From Nostoc sp. CHAB 5824 (GTDB lineage Bacteria > Cyanobacteriota > Cyanobacteriia > Cyanobacteriales > Nostocaceae): DNA of 64,000 bases. Position numbers and translations under genes: made by a program. The number at the start of each line of letters is the position of its first letter. Positions within the stretch are counted from its first letter, which is position 1. The notes beneath the pieces were generated by a model. The model was not told the origin of the DNA, ran no database searches, and saw only the letters and a list, made by a program, of their open reading frames with translations. The stretch is from assembly GCF_020829665.1 (NCBI RefSeq), contig NZ_JAIVFT010000002.1, positions 62,001 to 126,000 of the forward strand, in the 5' to 3' direction. Of this stretch, positions 51,478-60,400 are shown in pieces.

Positions 51478-53946
51478 TTATTTGATGTGAGCAACGGTGA
51501 CACCACTGCCGCCATCTGCTTGTTCTGCTGGTTCGTAGTTGTTAACTCTGGAATGCTGTTGCAAAAATGCGTGAACTCCTTGTCGCAGTTTGCCAGTGCC
51601 GTACCCGTGAATAATCCAGACTGGGCCTGTAGCTTCCGAGATGGCTTTATCTAAAATGTATTCGGCATCAGCCACTCGCTTACCGCGCAAATCAATAGTG
51701 TTTTGCGAGGTGCGAATTTCTGGAGCACTTTGCGGTGGTGGGGTTACTGCTGTTGGGACTGGTTTAGGTTTAACGACTGGTTCGGCTTTTTGACCATCTA
51801 GAGATTCTACGTCTTCCAACTTCACATTCATCTTCATTAGCCCAAAGCGAACGCTTAACTCCCCATCTTCATCAGGGGCGGTGATCACATCCGCGATCTG
51901 TCCCAATTTTGGAATGCGGACGCGATCGCCTACTTTGGGCATAAATCCAGCTTTTGGTTTTGCTGGTGTTGCTGGCTGATATTGCTGGCCAATTTGATTC
52001 AAAGCATTAGTTGCTTGCTGCGCCTCTTGGGCTGTAGGCGTACCTTTCTGCAAGCGGCGAATCACTTGAGCAATTTCACCTTTTGCCTGAGCGATCGCTT
52101 GTTGGACTGCTATTTCTTGTGAAGCCCGCAAACTGCTTTCCCTCTCCTCCAAACTTGCGGCTTTTGCGGATACTTGTTTGTATAAACGTTCCGCTTGCTG
52201 CAATAAACTTTGGGCTTCAGCAGCTTTGGTTTCCTGACGGCGGCGTTGGGCTTCTAAGCCAGCAATCACTTGGTTAACTTCATCTGTGGCCTCTCCCACT
52301 TGAGTTTTCGCCTGTTCTACCACTTCTGGTTTTAATCCCAAACGTAGGGCAATAGTTAGGGCGTTAGAACGTCCAGGTATGCCCCACAGCAGACGGTAAG
52401 TAGGCGAGAGAGTACTTTCGTCAAATTCTACCGAGGCATTTTCAAACCGATCATCTTCGTATTTCAGAGCTTTTAGTTCCCCGAAGTGAGTAGTGGCGAT
52501 CGTTAGCTGGGCATGGTTAGCTAGATATTGCAACAAGGCGATCGCTAAGGCACTACCTTCCACTGGATCGGTTCCTGCACCGACTTCATCGAGTAAGACT
52601 AGGGATTGGGGATTGGGGAACTCGGGGCCCCCTCTGGGGATAAGGGGTAATGGGGATTGGGGATTGGGTATTTCCTTTTCCCCAGTCCCCAGTCCCAAGT
52701 CTCCAGTACCCAATGCTTCTAAAATCCGACTAATCCGGCGGATGTGCCCAGAAAATGTAGATAAACTTTGCTGCAAGGATTGTTCATCGCCAATATCTGC
52801 CAGCACTTTATCAAACCAAGGTATTTCCACTGGTTCGCGTGCCGGGACAAATAAACCTACTTTCGCCATCAATGCTGCTAACCCCAAAGTTTTTAGGGTT
52901 ACAGTTTTACCGCCAGTATTTGGCCCGGTAATTGTCACTACCCGAATTAGCGGGTTTATCAGCAAATCTACAGGAACTACTGGTTGCCCTTGTTCGTGCT
53001 GTTGTTGCCACACTAACAGGGGATGTCGTAAATTCCGCAAGGTAATAATTTCATTGTCTTCACGTTGGATAAATCGCGGGGGATTTGCTCCTAGCCAGTA
53101 ACTATATCGCGATCTAGCCGTTGCCAGATCCAAAGTGGTAGCGATCGCTAACAACCTCTCCAAATCTGGTTTGACTGCGGCTACAAGTTCTGTCAAAGCA
53201 CGGCGAATCGCTTCTTCTTCTGCTTGCTCTCTTCTAATTATCTGCCGTAGTTGGTTGCCCAAAGGCACTACTGAATTCGGTTCCACATATAGCGTGGCAC
53301 CACTAGTAGAGGTATCGTGAACAATACCGGGGATAGCATCTTTTTGGGGTGCTTTTACAGGGATAACAAAGCGATCGCCCCTTTGCGTAATTAGCTGTTC
53401 TTGAACTGCGCCAGATTTTGCCTGTAAGATATTTTGCAGCTTTTGAGTAATTTGACTGCGTACTCGCCGCAAATCTGTGCGAATTTCTCCCAGTTTTTGA
53501 CTCGCGCGGTCAGTTACCTGGGCCCGTTCATCAATACATCGGTGAATTTCCTGTTCTAGTTCGGGATAAGTCCGCAAATCGGCAACCAAATCAGTCAATA
53601 TCGGCAAATCTTCTTGATTGTCGATGACACGGCGCAAATTTCTGGCACCAGCGAGGGTGGTGGCGATCGCTAACAGTTCTTCCCCTGCCAAAACTCCACT
53701 GCGTTCTGCTCGTTCTAAGGAATCGCCAATATCTTGAATTCCTTCAAATGATAGTCCCGTGGTCAGGCGACTTTCCAGTTGGTAGACTTCTTTGGTTTGC
53801 TCTAACAACTGTTCGCTTTGGATCTGAGAATCGGGTATTTTCAGATGACGCGCAGCTGTCGCCCCCAGCTTAGTTGCCGCAAAGGTGGCAAGGTGCTGGC
53901 AGAGGCGATGCCATTCTAATAGTTCTAAGGTCTCAGATTGGATCAA
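51478..53946 (-). CDS. mutS2: Endonuclease MutS2, 822 aa
   Basis: MutS2 has a MutS-like core and ABC ATPase domain plus a C-terminal Smr nuclease domain, and acts in recombination control or ribosome rescue rather than mismatch repair. Features: MIQSETLELLEWHRLCQHLATFAATKLG at the start, Walker A GPNTGGKTVTLKT near 340, VLLDEVGAGTDP Walker B, coiled coil (about 510-625) and the Smr domain (IDLRGKRVADAEYIL...GTGKL) from about 745. An unusual low-complexity insertion lies just before Walker B. Family lengths are normally near 780 aa. Confidence 0.95.
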   Translation of the reverse strand: MIQSETLELLEWHRLCQHLATFAATKLGATAARHLKIPDSQIQSEQLLEQTKEVYQLESRLTTGLSFEGIQDIGDSLERAERSGVLAGEELLAIATTLAGARNLRRVIDNQEDLPILTDLVADLRTYPELEQEIHRCIDERAQVTDRASQKLGEIRTDLRRVRSQITQKLQNILQAKSGAVQEQLITQRGDRFVIPVKAPQKDAIPGIVHDTSTSGATLYVEPNSVVPLGNQLRQIIRREQAEEEAIRRALTELVAAVKPDLERLLAIATTLDLATARSRYSYWLGANPPRFIQREDNEIITLRNLRHPLLVWQQQHEQGQPVVPVDLLINPLIRVVTITGPNTGGKTVTLKTLGLAALMAKVGLFVPAREPVEIPWFDKVLADIGDEQSLQQSLSTFSGHIRRISRILEALGTGDLGLGTGEKEIPNPQSPLPLIPRGGPEFPNPQSLVLLDEVGAGTDPVEGSALAIALLQYLANHAQLTIATTHFGELKALKYEDDRFENASVEFDESTLSPTYRLLWGIPGRSNALTIALRLGLKPEVVEQAKTQVGEATDEVNQVIAGLEAQRRRQETKAAEAQSLLQQAERLYKQVSAKAASLEERESSLRASQEIAVQQAIAQAKGEIAQVIRRLQKGTPTAQEAQQATNALNQIGQQYQPATPAKPKAGFMPKVGDRVRIPKLGQIADVITAPDEDGELSVRFGLMKMNVKLEDVESLDGQKAEPVVKPKPVPTAVTPPPQSAPEIRTSQNTIDLRGKRVADAEYILDKAISEATGPVWIIHGYGTGKLRQGVHAFLQQHSRVNNYEPAEQADGGSGVTVAHIK
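52601..52713 (-). repeat. In-frame low-complexity insertion inside mutS2
   Basis: GGGGATT heptamers, a central GGGGCCCCCTCTGGGG palindrome and CCCCAGT heptamers total about 110 bp. They encode LGTGDLGLGTGEKEI, then PNPQSPLPLIPRGG and PEFPNPQS between the RILEAL helix and Walker B. The sequence is an STRR-type array of the sort normally found between genes, with its reading frame intact. Confidence 0.8.
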
Positions 53947-54205
53947 GGTTTCAACATCTAATCTGAAACTATCGTAACAATTCTAGCTCCTAGATGGATA
54001 AATCTTAAAGGAGAAAATTTTGCTTTAGTCAGTAGTCAATCAATTTTGGATTTTAGTCTAATGGCTGCGTCTGGTTGCGCCAACGCCTTAAGCCGATGCA
54101 CCCTACAGAATCTTGCTACAGACTTTCAAATCCACAGGTTCATGTTGAAGGCAAGTTAGTTAAAGGTGTTCGGTGTAACTTGTTAGTGTAGGGCTAGATC
54201 ACAAA
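53947..54205. other. Divergent spacer between mutS2 and the GNAT gene
   Basis: About 260 bp with no gene. It must contain the leftward mutS2 promoter and the rightward acetyltransferase promoter; no clear motif is seen. Confidence 0.4.
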
Positions 54206-54757
54206 ATGAATATCTACTCTCAACGACTCTGTTTAGAACCACTAGAACCGTATCATGCCGAACTGCTTTTTGAGGGATTACAGAGTGCCAGTATATACGA
54301 CTTTATCGAAGATGTACCACCACAAAACATTGAATTGCTCCGCGAACGCTACATGGTATTGGCGCGTCGTCAATCACCAGATGGAACGGAGATTTGGTTG
54401 AATTGGGCTGTCTGGTCTTTTGTAGAGAAGTACTACGTTGGATATGTTCAAACAACAATTACTGTAAATAAGAGGGCAATCGTTGGATATGTGTTTTTCC
54501 CTCATTCATGGGGAAAAGGTTATGCACGCGAAGCGGTGACGTGTATGATTAATTATTTAGTTGATACATACCAAAATCTGGATTTTTGTGCTTACGTTGA
54601 TGTCCAAAATCATCGTTCTATTGCTTTATTGCATAACTTGGGATTTGTACGCTCAACTTTTTTTCAAAATGTTGAGTCTAAGCAAGATGAATTTAACCAT
54701 GAAGTACAGTATCGAAAAACACCAACTGTCATCGAAAACAACACAAAAACTCATTAA
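54206..54757 (+). CDS. GNAT family N-acetyltransferase, 183 aa
   Basis: Acetyltransf_3-type GNAT domain: the acetyl-CoA-binding signature is in SWGKGYAREAVTCMINYLV (an Arg/Gln-x-x-Gly-x-Gly/Ala variant), followed by CAYVDVQNHRSIALLHNLGFV, typical of RimJ-like N-acetyltransferases acting on proteins or small amines. The substrate is unknown. Its 3' end overlaps the DUF2288 gene by four bases on the opposite strand. Confidence 0.85.
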   Translation: MNIYSQRLCLEPLEPYHAELLFEGLQSASIYDFIEDVPPQNIELLRERYMVLARRQSPDGTEIWLNWAVWSFVEKYYVGYVQTTITVNKRAIVGYVFFPHSWGKGYAREAVTCMINYLVDTYQNLDFCAYVDVQNHRSIALLHNLGFVRSTFFQNVESKQDEFNHEVQYRKTPTVIENNTKTH

Positions 54758-55050
54758 GTAGCAACTATTTCTTGCGCCAAAACGTAAGGCTGAACGATGA
54801 GAGTATTAAATCGCTTAGTGGGATCGCCATTCCATTCTCCTACCTGTACTATGGTGGGTTTGGCAATCAATTGTTTATCAATCCACTGTTCCACTGATGG
54901 TATGTTATCGCTAGCGATCGCTACTCCAACATCTACCAAGTTTAGCTCAAGTGACACCAAAATTACTGCATCTCGTTGTACATGAGGAATTAGCCACTCC
55001 CACTCTGCCTCATCCAAAATTTCTGTTAATTCTGCTCTTAAATCCGACAT
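54754..55050 (-). CDS. DUF2288 family protein, 98 aa
   Basis: SDLRAELTEILDEAEWEWLIPHVQRDAVILVSLELNLVDVGVAIASDN matches the DUF2288 family, of unknown function. The ATG at 55050 (MSDLRAEL) is preferred over an upstream in-frame codon. It overlaps the 3' end of the GNAT gene (four bases) and lies next to the palindromic repeats at 55100-55158. Confidence 0.78.
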   Translation of the reverse strand: MSDLRAELTEILDEAEWEWLIPHVQRDAVILVSLELNLVDVGVAIASDNIPSVEQWIDKQLIAKPTIVQVGEWNGDPTKRFNTLIVQPYVLAQEIVAT

Positions 55051-55099
55051 CTTTCCTGAATTTATATTGGCTAACAAACTATTTTACATTAATCACTAC

Positions 55100-55158
55100 A
55101 GACGCGATTAATCGCGTCTCTACTTCCAACTCTTGTACAGACGCGATTAATCGCGTCT
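55100..55158. repeat. Two copies of the 20-bp palindrome, 39 bp apart
   Basis: AGACGCGATTAATCGCGTCT occurs at 55100-55119 and again at 55139-55158, with the intervening 19 bp similar to the spacer beside the 41341 copy (both continue CTCTACT). The second copy abuts the stop codon of the AI-2E-type permease gene. Confidence 0.9.
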
Positions 55159-56196
55159 CTAAACCTCTGCTTTCATCTCATCGATTTCAAATAAAGATAC
55201 AATTACTCCAGCTATCGGAATAGATATAAAAACTCCCAGTAAACCTGCTACTTTAGCGCCTACTAGCAAAGCAAAGAATACTACTACAGGATTAAGATTC
55301 AGCGCATCTTGCATAATGCGAGGTGCAATCAAATTGTCTTGTATCTGCTGGAGGACAATACAAGCTATTAAGACTTTCAATGCTAACCAAACACCTTGAG
55401 ACAAGACAACTAAAGTAACTGTGCTTACTCCTAATGTCGCTCCTATGCCAGGAATGATATCAAGAATTCCGACTATCACTGACAATATCAAAGCAAAAGG
55501 TACTTTTAGTATTAAAAAAACTAAAAAAGTCGTACTTGTGAGAAATGCACTTAATAACAACTGACCTCTAAAAAATCCGAGAAAGGAGCGCCTAATTATA
55601 CTAGTAAATCTATTGCGGCGCTGTTTTGGTACTATTTTTATAGTAAAATTCCATAGCTTGTCTCCATCTAGTAACATAAAGAAAGCTACAACTGCAATTA
55701 ATATAAAGGTAAGGAAATTCGTCATGAACCCTTGTAAAACAGCCAAGCTGGTAACAAGACTAGAAACGGCTTGGTTTCGCAATTGTTCTTGAATGAAACT
55801 TAAATTTATTTGCAAGTTACGATTTCGTAAAAATCCTTCTAGCCGCTCTAATAGAGGTATTAAAGAATTTACAAAGCCAGTTATACTGTCAATTAATTGT
55901 TGTCCTTGAGATAAAACCGTTAAGCCTACGGTAATTATCAGACTGCCAATAATCACAATACTGAACAAGAAAACGACACCAACAGCTACGCCGTGGGGCA
56001 AAAAATGCCGCAGCCATTGTACAGGATAGCTGAGTAAAAAAGCCAAAATTGCAGCAAATGTAAAAATAACAATAACCGCTTCAAAGTAAGCTAAAAGTTG
56101 TACAATTGCCCAGCCAGAAGCAACTAAAAGTAAAAAGCGGACTAACGCCAGATTATTTAATCGATCCCAAAAATTCTTGGCTTCAAAGCCGCTCAT
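55159..56196 (-). CDS. AI-2E/PerM-family transporter, 345 aa
   Basis: Eight or so transmembrane helices in the pattern typical of the UPF0118/AI-2E family: an N-terminal pair, a periplasmic coiled region (SQGQQLIDSITGFVNSLIPLLERLEGFL) and the conserved helices with PGIGATLGV and VFFALLVGAKVAGLLGVFISIPIAGV. The ATG at 56196 (MSGFEAKNFW) is used. The transported molecule is not known; family members have been tied to autoinducers, Na+/H+ or lipids. Confidence 0.85.
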   Translation of the reverse strand: MSGFEAKNFWDRLNNLALVRFLLLVASGWAIVQLLAYFEAVIVIFTFAAILAFLLSYPVQWLRHFLPHGVAVGVVFLFSIVIIGSLIITVGLTVLSQGQQLIDSITGFVNSLIPLLERLEGFLRNRNLQINLSFIQEQLRNQAVSSLVTSLAVLQGFMTNFLTFILIAVVAFFMLLDGDKLWNFTIKIVPKQRRNRFTSIIRRSFLGFFRGQLLLSAFLTSTTFLVFLILKVPFALILSVIVGILDIIPGIGATLGVSTVTLVVLSQGVWLALKVLIACIVLQQIQDNLIAPRIMQDALNLNPVVVFFALLVGAKVAGLLGVFISIPIAGVIVSLFEIDEMKAEV

Positions 56197-56344
56197 ATGC
56201 TGTTTAGAGAGAAACTTATGGTAAATTTGCCTAGCAGTTGCATTTAAGCACAAAGTTAGACTTCATTGCTAGAGCACATTGTCTTTAAACATACAGAGGC
56301 TAAAGCGCGATCGCTACCTCCCTAAAGCATATATCTCTTGCTTA

Positions 56345-56580
56345 TCGAACAGAATTCAGGAGTCAGGAGTCAGAATTCATTCTGAATTCTGTACGAAAAA
56401 GCGGATGAATAATCGGCGTTTTTGCACCCCTACCAAATTGAAAATTTGGTGGTCAACAAGAAAGTCGCGGGTTTAAATCCCTGATTGATAGCGCCACGGA
56501 GAGCGAGTCCGCGTTCGCTTTTAGCGTCTCGTAGAGAGCGTCTTGATTCTGACTCCTGAATTTTGACTTCTGAATTCTTC
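56345..56580. repeat. Inverted STRR-flanked repeat region with tRNA-like fragment
   Basis: TTCAGGAGTCAGGAGTCAGAATTC at 56353-56376 is mirrored by GATTCTGACTCCTGAATT and TGACTTCTGAATTC near 56543-56577, bounding about 230 bp. The interior has ACCAAATTGAAAATTTGGTGG (a hairpin) followed by GCGGGTTTAAATCCC, resembling a tRNA T-arm, and a GTTCGCTTTTAGCGTCTCGTAG repeat. No gene is present. Confidence 0.5.
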
Positions 56581-56590
56581 TTCAACTAGC

Positions 56591-57229
56591 TTATCGTCCT
56601 AAATCATGCATCTCGTTAATTACCGTGGTACACTTTTGTGTCAACGCTTCCAGTTCCTCTTTATTAGTGGAACTGGGAGCATCAATCAAGTTACCTATTC
56701 TCACAGTGATAGGAACTGCACGAGGTAGGGACGATCCTTTTTGTAAAATCTCCTCAGTACCCCAGACACTCACCGGCAATATTGGGGCTTTTGCTTTCGC
56801 CGCCAGTAGCAATGCGCCTCTTTTGGGGTCTGTAATTCGACCATCTGGGGTGCGAGTACCTTGCAAGAAAACACCGACAGCCCAACCGTTATTAAGATAT
56901 TCTAAGGCTGAACGGATGGCATTGCGATCAACATTTCCTCGACTCACCGGGTAAGCGCCGTACAATTTAATCGCTTGCGCCAAAATTGGGATATTAAATA
57001 ACTCTTCCTTAGCCATGTATGCTACTGGACGACGTACACAGTTAGAGACAATTGGCGGGTCAAAGTAACTAGCGTGATTACTCACTACCAACAACGGCCC
57101 TGATTGGGGGACATTTTCCGTACCATAAATCTGGCCCCGAAAGTAAGCGTGAAGCATGGGGCTAACGACCGACCATTTAAAGGCGTGGTAAAGTGCCAGA
57201 CTGATAAACGGTTCGCGGTTTTTGTCCAC
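56591..57229 (-). CDS. plsC: 1-acyl-sn-glycerol-3-phosphate acyltransferase (PlsC family), 212 aa
   Basis: Transfers an acyl chain to lysophosphatidate in membrane-lipid synthesis. The HX4D catalytic pair is in NHASYFDPP (about residue 51). The second block, usually FPEGTRS, reads LQGTRTPDGR, so the Glu is replaced by Gln; the family tolerates such variants. PVSVWGTEEIL follows. An N-terminal hydrophobic helix anchors it. It lies in a fatty-acid/lipid neighbourhood with fabD 6 kb away on the same strand. Confidence 0.85.
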   Translation of the reverse strand: MDKNREPFISLALYHAFKWSVVSPMLHAYFRGQIYGTENVPQSGPLLVVSNHASYFDPPIVSNCVRRPVAYMAKEELFNIPILAQAIKLYGAYPVSRGNVDRNAIRSALEYLNNGWAVGVFLQGTRTPDGRITDPKRGALLLAAKAKAPILPVSVWGTEEILQKGSSLPRAVPITVRIGNLIDAPSSTNKEELEALTQKCTTVINEMHDLGR

Positions 57230-57379
57230 AGAAGATAATTCAAATCAGACTGAATTTAGCATAAGCGATTGCAAGGCCCAGAGCAAACTCCAAAAAGCTG
57301 TCGAAACCCAAGGTAAGCTATTACGCTTTGAAATTACACAGTCACTTCCTAAGTTCGTTGACCGCTGACGGTTAACTCT

Positions 57380-57407
57380 CAACAGTCAACAGTCAACAGT
57401 CAACAAT
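57380..57407. repeat. STRR, CAACAGT heptamer array
   Basis: Four CAACAGT/CAACAAT heptamers lie 64 bp before the start of the large kinase gene, in the divergent spacer with plsC. Confidence 0.9.
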
Positions 57408-57470
57408 AAATTATAAATTGCTTCAGCCATCTGGGAATACTAAATCTGTAAATCGTCAGGATTTAGCAGT

Positions 57471-60400
57471 ATGGTTACCACTCTAGTTACTATTCCCGGA
57501 TATCAAGTTAACGAACAACTTTATAATGGTTCGAGAACCCTAGTGTATCGCGGCTATCGGGAAACTGATTCCTTACCTGTAGTGATTAAACTGCTGAAAA
57601 ACCCTTATCCCAGTTTCAGCGAATTGGTGCAGTTTCGCAATCAATACACCATTGCCAAAAATCTCAACTCACCTTTAATCATACAAACTTATAGCCTGGA
57701 AGCGTATCAAAATGGCTATGCCTTGGTGATGGAAGACTTTGGGGGGATTTCTCTTAAAGAATGGGGAACAGGGGAAAACCTACGAAATCTCACGGACTTT
57801 TTACAGATAGCGATCGCACTGTGCAATATCTTAGATATACTATACCGCGATCGCATTATTCATAAAGATATTAAACCCGCCAATATTCTAATTAATCCCG
57901 AAACCAAACAAGTTAAATTAATTGACTTTAGTATTGCATCCTTACTACCACGGGAAACTCAAACACTAATGAATCCCAATGTGTTGGAAGGGACACTAGG
58001 TTATATTTCTCCTGAACAAACAGGAAGAATGAATCGGGGAATTGACTACCGGACTGACTTTTATTCTTTAGGTGTGACTTTTTATGATCTACTCACGGGA
58101 GAATTACCGTTTCAATCAAATGATCCGATGGAGTTGGTACATTGTCATTTAGCAAAACTTCCAGCAATATCAGGGCATAAGGAAAAAATTCCCCAAGTTC
58201 TCTGTGACATCGTGATGAAATTGATGGCGAAAAATGCTGAAGACCGCTATCAGAGTGCATTGGGGCTGAAATTTGATTTAGAAAATTGTTTATCTCAACT
58301 CCAAGAAACTGGTGAAATTGAGAGTTTCCCAATTGCTCAACGGGATGTGTGCGATAGGTTCATTATCCCCGACAAACTTTATGGAAGGGAAACAGAAGTA
58401 GAAACCCTACTCCAAGCATTTGAAAGAGTTAGCCTTGGGGCGACAGAAATGATGCTGGTAGCTGGGTTTTCGGGTATTGGTAAAACTGTTGTAGTTAACG
58501 AAGTTCACAAACCAATTGTCAAACAACGCGGTTATTTTATCAAAGGGAAGTATGACCAATTTCAACGAAATATTCCCTTTTCAGCATTTGTACAAGCTTT
58601 TCGAGATTTAATGGGGCAATTATTAACAGAAAGCGATGCTCAAATTCAGCAATTTAAAACCAATATTTTAGCGGCTGTAGGTGATAACGGACAGGTAATT
58701 ATTGAAGTCATTCCCGAATTAGAAAAAATTATTGGTCAACAACCACCAGTTACAGAATTATCAGGAACTGCGGCACAAAATCGATTTAATTTATTATTCC
58801 AGAAATTTACCCAAGTCTTTACCACTGAGGCACATCCATTGGTGATGTTTTTAGATGACTTGCAATGGGCTGATTCGGCATCACTGATGTTAATGCAGTT
58901 GTTAATGGCTGATACAGGTCATCTTTTCTTAATTGGTGCCTATCGTGATAACGAAGTCAACCCAGCACATCCGTTAATGTTGACTTTGAATGATATCCAA
59001 AAAACAGCAGCCACGATTAATACGATTACTTTAGCACCGCTTAGTCAAGGGCAAGTAAATCAATTAGTTGCTGATACACTTAAATGTACAGAAAATTTGG
59101 CATTACCTCTTTCTCTACTAGTATCTCAAAAAACTCAAGGTAATCCATTTTTCGCTATCCAGTTTCTCAAGGCATTACATCAAGATGGATTAATTGAATT
59201 TAATTTTGAGTCAGGGTATTGGCAATGTGACATCACCCAAACAAATCAGCAAGCGGTTACAGATGATGTTGTTAAATTCATGGGATTTCAATTACAAAGA
59301 CTTCATGAATCAACTCAAAAGGTATTACAGCTAGCTGCTTGTATTGGCAATCAATTTGATTTAGTGACTTTGGCAATTGTTTTGGAAGAATCAGAAATTG
59401 AAACGGCTGCTAGTTTATGGAAAGCTTTACAAGAAGGGTTGATCTTACCGATTAGTGATGTTTACAAGTTTTATCAGGGAGAAAATCATGATAAATTGGC
59501 GCTGTCAAATGGGAATACCAATAAAAAATTAGCCAAATATAGATTTTTACATGACAGAGTGCAGCAAGCTGCCTATTATTTAATTCCTGATAATCAAAAA
59601 CAAGCAACTCACCTCAAAATTGGGCAATTACTTCTACAAAATTCCTCTGCGATAGAGCAAGAGGAAAAACTGTTTGATATTGCCCTGCATTTGAATCTAG
59701 GACAAGAGTTAATCACCCAATCAAACGAGCGCGAAGCCTTGGCGCGACTTAACTTAGCAGCAGGAGGTAAAGCCAAAAATTCTACCGCTTATGCTGCGGC
59801 TAGAGTCTATTTACAGACCGGAATTGAGCTACTCACAGCCAACTGCTGGCAAGATCAATATGAATTGACCTTAAGTCTCTATGTTGCCGCTACCGAAGCC
59901 GCTTACTTGAATGCTGACTTTGATGGCATGGAACAGATAGCGGTACAGGTGTTGCAATCAGCCCAGACGATTTTAGACAAAGTTAAAATTTACGAAATTC
60001 AAATTGCTGCCCAGACAGCCCAGACAAGACTCTTAGAAGCCATCGCAGTCGGCAGAGATGCCCTAAAACAATTGGGGGTTGAGCTACCCAGTGAGCCAAA
60101 CGATGCTGAGATTGGTAGAGTTTTACAAGTCCTTGCCAGTCAACTCGAAGGCAAACGGATTGAGGAACTGGCCGAGCTACCAGTAATGACTGATCCCCAA
60201 GCACAGGCAGCCATGCAACTGTTAGGAATGTTGTTTGCACCTGTTTTTCAGGGAATGCCGGGTTTATTGCCCCTAATTAGCTCCACAATGGTGAGTCTAT
60301 CGCTTCAGTTTGGGAATCCGCCCGCCTCCACAGTGGGGTATGTGCTTCACGGAATGGTGCTGTGTGCCTTCTTGGGAGACGTTGAAACAGGCTATGGCTT

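Noticed and set aside
56405..56495. tRNA gene candidate around GGGTTTAAATCCC
   Set aside because: The T-arm pairs only three bases well and no acceptor stem or D-arm can be folded at proper distances.
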